This document shows, one piece after another, positions 56,841 to 64,000 of a stretch of DNA of 64,000 nucleotides. Both the position numbers and the translations under genes were made by a program. A model generated the notes under the pieces. The model was not told where the DNA came from and did not search any database. It saw only the letters and a program-made list of their open reading frames with translations. Every line of letters starts with the position of its first letter. Within the stretch, counting starts at the first letter, position 1. Source of the stretch: Xanthomonas translucens pv. cerealis (lineage in GTDB: Bacteria; Pseudomonadota; Gammaproteobacteria; Xanthomonadales; Xanthomonadaceae); assembly GCF_006838285.1 (NCBI RefSeq), contig NZ_CP038228.1:1426001-1490000 (forward strand). The letters are read 5' to 3'.

Positions 56841-57461
56841 ATGCCGATGCAACGCCACTTTTCGATGCTGCGCGAATTCCAGTTGGCCGACTGGTTCACC
56901 CTGGCCAATGCCTTCTGCGGCACCGGCGCGGTGTTCGCGTCGATGCGTTTCCTGCAGGAGGGCCGGCGCAGCGACCTGCTGGTCGGCATGGCGCTGATCC
57001 CGCTGGCGTTCGTGTTCGATGCGCTGGACGGGCGCGTGGCGCGCTGGCGCAAGTCCTCATCCACCCTCGGCCGCGAGCTGGATTCGCTGGCCGACGTGAT
57101 CTCCTTCGGCGTCGCTCCGGCGGCGCTGGCCTATGCCTGCGGCATGCAGGGCGGTTGGGACTGGCTGGTGCTGAGCTTCTTCGTGTGCTGCGGGGTCAGC
57201 CGCCTGGCGCGCTACAACGTCACCGCCGAGCAGCTGGCCGGCGACGGCGACAAGGTGCCGTATTTCGAAGGCACGCCGATCCCCAGCAGTCTGGCACTGG
57301 TGATCGTGCTGGCGGTGGCCGCGCACCTGGGCCATCTCGGCGATGCGCTATGGTGGGGCGAGTGGCGGCTGGGGCCATGGCTGCTGCACCCGCTGGTGCT
57401 GCTGTTCGCGCTGTCCGGTTCGCTGATGATCAGCAAGACCCTGCGCATTCCCAAGCCTTGA
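56841..57461 (+). CDS. pssA: CDP-diacylglycerol-serine O-phosphatidyltransferase
   Basis: The 206-residue membrane protein contains the CDP-alcohol phosphotransferase motif DALDGRVAR...G...D...D (DALDGRVARWRKSSSTLGRE, LDSLAD). It has about six hydrophobic segments. This is the type II PssA that makes phosphatidylserine, the precursor of phosphatidylethanolamine. The start MPMQRHFSMLREFQLADWFT at 56841 fits the family. phaE follows 46 bp after the stop. Confidence 0.9.
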   Translation: MPMQRHFSMLREFQLADWFTLANAFCGTGAVFASMRFLQEGRRSDLLVGMALIPLAFVFDALDGRVARWRKSSSTLGRELDSLADVISFGVAPAALAYACGMQGGWDWLVLSFFVCCGVSRLARYNVTAEQLAGDGDKVPYFEGTPIPSSLALVIVLAVAAHLGHLGDALWWGEWRLGPWLLHPLVLLFALSGSLMISKTLRIPKP

Positions 57462-57507
57462 GCGCTGGCAGGTTGTTATCATCCCGGTCTGACCTGGGAG
57501 GGTGGCG

Positions 57508-58674
57508 ATGAAGGCTAGCGGCGGCAACGATGCCGGCGATTTCGAGGCGTTGGCGCGTCAGTACTGGAGCGCCTGGAGCCACGCCTTGCGCCAGGGCGGC
57601 GCCTTCCCCTCAGGCGCCGGCGGCGGCGGCGGCTGGCGCGAGGCGATTGAGACCTGGGCGCAGTGGTTGCCGCGTGGCACCGCGGCGCAGGCCGAGGACG
57701 CGGTATCGCAGTTGCAGCAGCAGGCCGGCGAGTGGTTCGGCGCGATGCAGCAGGTGGCCGCACAATTCGCCGGACGCGATGCCAGCAGTGCCGACGTCGC
57801 CGACGCCTGGAAGCAGCAGGTGCAGGGCCAGCGCGAGCAGATGCTGCAATGGCTGCTCGGCACCGCGCGCCACGTCGGCCAGGCCGGCGTGGACCCCTGG
57901 TTGCAGCAGGCGGCGCACTGGCTGCAGGGCTGGCAGCGCGACAGCGGGCCGTGGCTGCAGATGCCGGGCTTCGGTCCGGGCCGCAACCACCACGCGCGCT
58001 GGCGCGCGCTGGCCAAGGCGCAGCAGGAGTACCAGACGCAGCTGCAGGCCTACCTTGGTCAACTGCAGGGCGCGATCGATCGCGCCTTCGGCGTGTTCGA
58101 GGCCAAACTGCGCGAGCACGAGGATCCGGGTCGCCAGCTGACCAATGCGCGGGCGATGTTCGACCTGTGGATCGATGCCGCCGAAGAAGCCTATGCGGCT
58201 TCCGCATTGTCGGAAGACTTCCGCGAGGTCTACGCCGGCTTCGCCAATGCGCAGATGCGCCTGCGCGCGCTGTTGCAACGTGAAACCGAGCAGCTGTGCG
58301 AGCAGTTGGGCCTGCCCACCCGCACCGAACTGGATGCGGCACATCGGCATATCGCCGACCTGGAACGGCGGTTGCGCCGGCTGGAGCGGGGCGCTGCGGC
58401 GGCGCCTTCGCAACCGGGCGCGAGCGGCAAGGCTGCGCCGCCTCCGCAGTCGCCCTCCAGGCCTGCGGCCGCTGCGCCGTCGGCGCCCGTTGGCGCGAAG
58501 GCCAAGGCCGCTGCCGAGCCGTCCGCTGCGCGCGCCGCTGCCACGTCCAAGCCACCGGCCAAGTCCAGGCCTGTCGCGAAGTCGAAGTCCAAGCCTGCCG
58601 CGAAACCCAAGCCTGCGGCGGTCAAGCCGGCACGTGTCAAGTTGGGTACAGCGCCGCGCCGGAGCCGCGCATGA
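57508..58674 (+). CDS. phaE: Class III PHA synthase subunit PhaE with a Lys/Ala/Pro-rich tail
   Basis: The 388-residue protein (ATG 57508, GGAGG six bases upstream) has a helical PhaE body with the PhaE-type C-terminal region ARWRALAKAQQEYQTQLQAY. After residue about 300 it has a basic, low-complexity Ala/Lys/Pro tail (repeats like KPAAKPKPAA) similar to histone-H1-like or phasin tails. PhaE binds PhaC and sets polymer size. Its stop overlaps the phaC start (ATGA). The tail is unusual for PhaE and could bind DNA or granules. Confidence 0.88.
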   Translation: MKASGGNDAGDFEALARQYWSAWSHALRQGGAFPSGAGGGGGWREAIETWAQWLPRGTAAQAEDAVSQLQQQAGEWFGAMQQVAAQFAGRDASSADVADAWKQQVQGQREQMLQWLLGTARHVGQAGVDPWLQQAAHWLQGWQRDSGPWLQMPGFGPGRNHHARWRALAKAQQEYQTQLQAYLGQLQGAIDRAFGVFEAKLREHEDPGRQLTNARAMFDLWIDAAEEAYAASALSEDFREVYAGFANAQMRLRALLQRETEQLCEQLGLPTRTELDAAHRHIADLERRLRRLERGAAAAPSQPGASGKAAPPPQSPSRPAAAAPSAPVGAKAKAAAEPSAARAAATSKPPAKSRPVAKSKSKPAAKPKPAAVKPARVKLGTAPRRSRA

Positions 58675-59744
58675 AAGGGCCGTTGAGCTTCAGCAGCGAC
58701 GACCTGCTGCAGGAAACCCTGGAACTGCAGCGCAAGCTTATGGAAGGACTGCGTGTGCTGCCGGGGCTGGACGAGGTGCAGTACGGCGTCACCGAGCGGC
58801 AGGAAGTGTGGCGCGATGGCAAGGTGGTGCTGTACCGTTTCGTCGGCGAGCGGCCGCCCACTGCGAAGGTTCCGCTGCTGATCGTCTACGCGTTGGTCAA
58901 CCGGCCGTACATGGTCGATCTGCAGGCCGACCGCTCGCTGGTCAAGGGCCTGCTGGCGCTGGGCGAGGACGTATACGTGCTGGATTGGGGCTATCCCGAC
59001 CGTTCAGAGCGCTACCTGACCCTGGAAGACTATCTGCTGCGCTACATCGACGGCGCGGTCGATCACTTGCGCGGCGCCGCGGCGGCGCCGATCAACGTGC
59101 TCGGCATCTGTCAGGGCGGCACCTTCTCGCTGTGCTATGCGGCGCTGCAGCCGCACAAGGTCCGCAACCTGGTGACGATGGTGACGCCGGTGGATTTCCA
59201 TACCCCGGACAACATGCTGTCCAACTGGGTGCGGCAGGTGGACGTGGATCTGTTCGTGGACACACTGGGCAACGTGCCGGCGGATCTGATGAACGCCAGC
59301 TACCTGATGCTCAAGCCGTTCCGGCTGAACCTGCAGAAATACGTGGGGCTGCTGGACATCCTCGACGATCCGCGCGCCCTGGAAGATTTCCTGCGCATGG
59401 AAAAATGGATCTTCGATTCGCCCGACCTGGCAGGCGAGACCTTCCGCGAATTCGTCAAGCAGTTTTACCAGGACAACGCGCTGATGCATGGCCGCGCGCG
59501 CATCGGCGAGCACGCCGTGGACCTGGCCAAGGTCGCCATGCCGGTGCTCAACATCTACGCCGAACAGGACCACCTGGTGCCGCCGGACGCCTCGCGCGCG
59601 CTGCGCGGCCTGGTCGGCAGCGACGATTATGCCGAGCTCAGTTTCCGCGGCGGCCATATCGGCATCTACGTGTCCGGCCGCGCGCAGCGCGAATTGCCGG
59701 CGGCGCTGCACCGCTGGCTGGCCGAGCGCGATGGCGGTGAATGA
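58671..59744 (+). CDS. phaC: Class III poly(3-hydroxyalkanoate) synthase PhaC
   Basis: The 357-residue enzyme polymerises hydroxyacyl-CoA. It is an alpha/beta hydrolase with the nucleophile Cys147 in LGICQGGTF, and an Asp/His pair in EQDHLV and GGHIGIY. Length and the coupled phaE make it class III. The ATG at 58671 overlaps phaE by 4 bp. Product granules are cytoplasmic. bdhA, the first step of polymer use, is close by. Confidence 0.95.
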   Translation: MKGPLSFSSDDLLQETLELQRKLMEGLRVLPGLDEVQYGVTERQEVWRDGKVVLYRFVGERPPTAKVPLLIVYALVNRPYMVDLQADRSLVKGLLALGEDVYVLDWGYPDRSERYLTLEDYLLRYIDGAVDHLRGAAAAPINVLGICQGGTFSLCYAALQPHKVRNLVTMVTPVDFHTPDNMLSNWVRQVDVDLFVDTLGNVPADLMNASYLMLKPFRLNLQKYVGLLDILDDPRALEDFLRMEKWIFDSPDLAGETFREFVKQFYQDNALMHGRARIGEHAVDLAKVAMPVLNIYAEQDHLVPPDASRALRGLVGSDDYAELSFRGGHIGIYVSGRAQRELPAALHRWLAERDGGE

Positions 59745-59751
59745 GCGGGTG

Positions 59752-60171
59752 ATGCGGCGCGCTGCGCGCTTCCCGTGCCGGCTTGGCGCGCGCTTGCTGG
59801 CGTTCGGCCTGGTCTGCGTCTGCACGGCCGCCGCCGCGGCCGCGCCGTCGCCGGTGGCCGAGCGCGAAATCGGCGCGCTGCTGGCGGCCTTGCAGGCCTC
59901 GCCGTGCCGGTTCCAGCGCAACGGCAGCTGGTATCCGGCGGCCGAGGCCAAGGCGCATCTGCAGCGCAAGTACGACTACCTGCGCAAGCGCGACCTGGCC
60001 GCCAGCGCCGAGCAGTTCATCGCGCGCGGCGCCAGCCGCAGCAGTCGCAGCGGGAAGGCCTACCGGGTGGCCTGTCCGGGCCAGCCCGAGCAGGACGCGG
60101 CGACCTGGTTCGCGCAGCAACTGGCCGCGCTGCGCCGTCACGCCGTGTCGGCGGCGCCGCGCCCAGACTAG
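59752..60171 (+). CDS. DUF5329-like periplasmic protein
   Basis: The 139-residue protein has a signal peptide ending near AAAAA-APS. The mature part starts VAEREIGALLAALQASPCRFQRNGSWYPAAEAKAHL, which resembles DUF5329/YfeK-type small periplasmic proteins; a second cysteine (VACPG) could form a disulfide. I used the ATG at 59752; an alternative at 59731 overlaps the phaC end. Function is unknown. It is likely co-transcribed with phaC. Confidence 0.7.
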   Translation: MRRAARFPCRLGARLLAFGLVCVCTAAAAAAPSPVAEREIGALLAALQASPCRFQRNGSWYPAAEAKAHLQRKYDYLRKRDLAASAEQFIARGASRSSRSGKAYRVACPGQPEQDAATWFAQQLAALRRHAVSAAPRPD

Positions 60172-60199
60172 CCGCGCGTTCGCCGCAGGAGCCGCCGCC

Positions 60200-60403
60200 A
60201 TGTCCCAGCCCACCCGCACCCTGTCGCGCTCGCTCGACGACCGCATGCTCGCCGGCGTGATCGGCGGTATCGCGCACCGCTTCGGCTGGAGCGCGACCCT
60301 GCTGCGGGTGGTCTACGTGGTCGGCTCGATCGCCTCGGCCGCGTTCCCCGGCGTCCTGGTGTACCTGATCCTGTGGCTGCTGATCCCCAACGAAGCCGAT
60401 TGA
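60200..60403 (+). CDS. PspC-domain small membrane protein
   Basis: The 67-residue protein contains a PspC domain: RSLDDRMLAGVIGGIAHRFGWSATLLRVVYVVGS, then one hydrophobic helix (LVYLILWLLIPNEAD). PspC family proteins are membrane-stress sensors or anchors. No pspA or pspB is nearby. The ATG is at 60200; the stop overlaps the TTG of the next gene, so the pair is coupled. Confidence 0.85.
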   Translation: MSQPTRTLSRSLDDRMLAGVIGGIAHRFGWSATLLRVVYVVGSIASAAFPGVLVYLILWLLIPNEAD

Positions 60404-60855
60404 CGCAGCCCGGACTGGCCGCGCTGCGCCTGGCCGGTTTTGCGCTGGGCGCGCTGTGGACCTCGCCCAATACGCTGCTCGGCCTGATCTCCGGATGCGC
60501 CGGCATGCCCTTCGGCGCCCGCGTGCGCTTCAGCCGGCGCGAGCTGGCGCTGGTGTTCGACCGTTTCCCCTGGGGGCCGCTCGGCGCGTTAACGCTCGGC
60601 AACGTGATCCTGGTCAGTGCCGACGACCTGGACGTGGCGTGCGCCACCTACGAACATGCCGCCGGCCGCTGCCGCCATCCGAACGTGCGCCTGGGCGACC
60701 ACGAGCGTGCTCACGTGCTGCAATACCTGCTGCTCGGTCCCTTGTTCCTGCCGCTGTACTTCGCCTGCGGCGGGGTCGGCGTGGGCAATCCGTTGGAGCG
60801 CGCCGCCGACCGCTATGCCTTGCACGGCCACGGCTGGTGGCCGTGGCGGCGTTGA
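60400..60855 (+). CDS. Membrane protein with an HExxH motif
   Basis: From the TTG at 60400 (overlapping the PspC stop) the product has 151 residues. It has hydrophobic segments (LAALRLAGFALGALWTS, GALTLGNVILVSA, VLQYLLLGPLFLPLYFACG) and the sequence LGDHERAHVLQYLLLG, an HExxH that could be a zinc site. A later NPLERAADRYA repeats the E-x-x-AD pattern seen in some metallopeptidase-like domains. No family is recognised. An upstream ATG/GTG in frame lies inside the PspC gene. Confidence 0.6.
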   Translation: MTQPGLAALRLAGFALGALWTSPNTLLGLISGCAGMPFGARVRFSRRELALVFDRFPWGPLGALTLGNVILVSADDLDVACATYEHAAGRCRHPNVRLGDHERAHVLQYLLLGPLFLPLYFACGGVGVGNPLERAADRYALHGHGWWPWRR

Positions 60856-60858
60856 GGC

Positions 60859-62070
60859 TCAGTCCAGCCGCGCGAAACCGAACAGTCGCTGCAATGGATG
60901 CGCGCGGCGCTCGATCTGCGCGCGCAGCAGCCCGGCGCCGAGCATGCTGTAGGTGATGCCGTTGCCGCCGTAGGCCATGGCGAACTGCATGCGCGGCCCG
61001 TGCTGCGGGTGCGGGCCGAAGAACGGCAGGCCGTCGGCGGTCTCGGCGAAGGTGCCGGCCCAGGCGAAGGTCGGCTGCACTTCAAGGCCCGGCATCGCCT
61101 TGGCGATCTTGCGGCACAGCTTGCGCGCCTTGCCGTCCACGCGCGCATCCCGGCGCGCGGGAATGTCCACGCTGTCGTCCTCGCCGCCGGCGACGATGCG
61201 GCCGTTGCCGGTGCTGCGCAGGTACAGGTAGGGGCGCGCGCTTTCCCACACCATGGTGTCCTTCAGCGCGCCGAGCTGGGCGTCGTCCAGCGGATCGCTG
61301 ACGAAGGCGTAGCTGCTGCGGTTCCTGGCCACGTGCTGGTCCAGCCAAGCCTGGCTGGCATAGCCGGCGGCCATCACCACATGCGCGGCGCGCACCTGCA
61401 CGCCTTGCTCGGTGCGCAGGGTGGCGCCGCGGCCGTGCACCTGGATATCGGTGATGCGGGTACGATCGTAGACGCCGGCACCGCGCTTGAGCGCGCGGCC
61501 GAGCAGGCGATAGGTCAGGCGATAGGGATCCACGCGTGCGGCCTGGTGGCTGAGGATCGCGCCGTATGCCTCGACTCCGTAGCCGCTGCGCAAGGCCTGC
61601 GCATCCAGCCATTCCACGTCCAGCCCGTGGCGCGCGCGCAGCTGCAGTTCCTGCTGCAGCACGCGGACGTGGCGACGGCGGCTGGCGTAGTAGAGGCTGT
61701 CGTTCCAGCCGAAATCGACGTCGCGCAGCGGCCGCACCAGCACACGCAACTGCTCCAGCGCCTGCGCGCAGGAACGGTAGGCGAGGGCGGCGGCGTCCTC
61801 GCTGTAGCGCTTGGCCAGGTCGAGCATGTGCGTGTCGATCTCGTATTGCAGCAGCGCGGTGCTGGCCGAGGTGCTGCCCCAGCCGATGTCGCGTTGCTCC
61901 AGCACCGCCACGTCGTGGCCATGCGCGATCAGTTCGTCGGCGATCAAGGCCGCGGTGATGCCGCCGCCGACGATCGCCACATCGCAGCGCAGGTCGCTGT
62001 GCAATTGCGGAAAGCTCTGCATCAGGCCGTTGCGCACCGACCAGAAGGGATAGCCGCTTTTGAGATCCAT
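60859..62070 (-). CDS. FAD-dependent oxidoreductase (DAO family)
   Basis: The 403-residue protein has an N-terminal FAD loop DVAIVGGGITAALIADELIAHG and the DAO C-terminal block FAETADGLPFFGPHPQ plus AYGGNGITYS. It belongs to the D-amino-acid-oxidase/glycine-oxidase-like flavoproteins. Substrate is unknown. The ATG at 62070 begins MDLKSGYPFWSVRNGL, typical of this subfamily. It is convergent with the HExxH protein (3-bp gap). Confidence 0.87.
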   Translation of the reverse strand: MDLKSGYPFWSVRNGLMQSFPQLHSDLRCDVAIVGGGITAALIADELIAHGHDVAVLEQRDIGWGSTSASTALLQYEIDTHMLDLAKRYSEDAAALAYRSCAQALEQLRVLVRPLRDVDFGWNDSLYYASRRRHVRVLQQELQLRARHGLDVEWLDAQALRSGYGVEAYGAILSHQAARVDPYRLTYRLLGRALKRGAGVYDRTRITDIQVHGRGATLRTEQGVQVRAAHVVMAAGYASQAWLDQHVARNRSSYAFVSDPLDDAQLGALKDTMVWESARPYLYLRSTGNGRIVAGGEDDSVDIPARRDARVDGKARKLCRKIAKAMPGLEVQPTFAWAGTFAETADGLPFFGPHPQHGPRMQFAMAYGGNGITYSMLGAGLLRAQIERRAHPLQRLFGFARLD

Positions 62071-62246
62071 GCCTGTTCACTGCAATGGGACGTGCGCGAC
62101 TAATGCGCACCGGCGGTTAAGCCGGCGTGAGATGCGGTTAGGCCCTGTGCTGGCGACAGCCGCGATTAACCCGCGTGCAGACATCCGTCACGACGCGCTG
62201 TGTAGGCTGCGTGCCAGGTGCACCAATTCCAAGCAGAGGAAGCGTC

Positions 62247-62462
62247 ATGTCGGTCGTTCTGTATATCGGTGGCAGCAAGGATGGCCAGAAGGGCGTGATG
62301 CCTTATGGCTTCAGCAAATCGATGCAAGAGACCGACGCCGGGCCGGAAATCTACGTCGAGCGCGTGCTGGCGCTGAGCGACCGCCGGGTCCGGATCATGG
62401 CGCTGGAATCGCTGCAGGACGAGATCGTGGTGGAACGGCTGCACCAGTATTATTCGCGTTGA
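62247..62462 (+). CDS. Small conserved-looking hypothetical protein
   Basis: The 71-residue protein starts MSVVLYIGGSKDGQKGVMPY and is compact and acidic, ending RLHQYYSR. It lacks membrane helices. GAGGAAGCGTC upstream serves as a ribosome-binding site. I recognise no domain. It lies between the oxidoreductase promoter and the LOV kinase on the kinase strand. Confidence 0.6.
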   Translation: MSVVLYIGGSKDGQKGVMPYGFSKSMQETDAGPEIYVERVLALSDRRVRIMALESLQDEIVVERLHQYYSR

Positions 62463-62537
62463 CGCCGGCATGCGAACCCCGGCGTGGCCGCCCGCCTAGC
62501 CGGGCCAGCAACGGTTCGCATCGATCTGCCCTCGAAC

Positions 62538-64000
<1,463 letters not shown>

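Overview
The window is high-GC DNA from a gammaproteobacterium, almost certainly a Xanthomonas or close relative. The evidence is the linked order rlmN-pilF-rodZ-yfgM-bamB-der, a class III PHA synthase pair (phaE-phaC), a LOV-domain hybrid kinase, GGGACTC-type intergenic repeats, and a XopJ-family type III effector behind a perfect plant-inducible promoter (PIP) box.

Layout. 1-13 kb is core genome: a beta-oxidation dehydrogenase with a PsrA-like regulator, ndk, the rlmN-to-der run, molybdopterin genes (mobA, moeA, a rhodanese-E1 fusion) and a KefC-type antiporter. 13.4-18.2 kb is a Fur-box-preceded iron operon (TonB receptor, DUF3649, PepSY, DUF3325). 18.3-23.7 kb holds a frameshifted hydrolase, DUF1244, folD, guaB and guaA, with guaB bracketed by two related inverted repeats.

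23.7-32.2 kb is accessory DNA directly behind the guaA terminator: about 1.2 kb of non-coding DNA full of hairpins and an IS5-like remnant, the XopJ-type acetyltransferase gene with its PIP box, a decayed KfrA-like coiled-coil gene, a FitAB/VapBC-like toxin-antitoxin pair, a decayed trbJ, a possible integrase remnant, and a siderophore receptor with two small partner genes. 32.5-39.8 kb adds a MexI-like RND efflux operon, a Fur-like gene split by one amber codon, and an AraC regulator. Three decayed genes here carry five in-frame TAG codons, and the reading frame stays open past each one until the next TAG.

40.3-46.9 kb has a secreted GH31 glycosidase with a PA14 domain behind a large palindrome, then a KaiC-like ATPase translationally coupled to a hybrid histidine kinase. 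47-64 kb returns to core genes: divergent mntH/mntR with a double palindrome between them, tadA, orn, mscS, the divergent ppsA/ppsR pair, DUF1249, a Nudix hydrolase, a hydroxybutyrate dehydrogenase, pssA, phaE-phaC, small membrane proteins, an FAD oxidoreductase and the 3'-truncated LOV kinase. Between the Nudix gene and the dehydrogenase lies an unusual cluster of DnaA-box-like sites plus two nearly identical 17-bp palindromes.

The strongest candidates for new biology are the PIP-box/XopJ unit with a long N-terminal region, the DnaA-box cluster away from any visible origin gene, the amber-split Fur-like regulator, and the KaiC-kinase pair. No tRNA, rRNA or CRISPR array was recognised.
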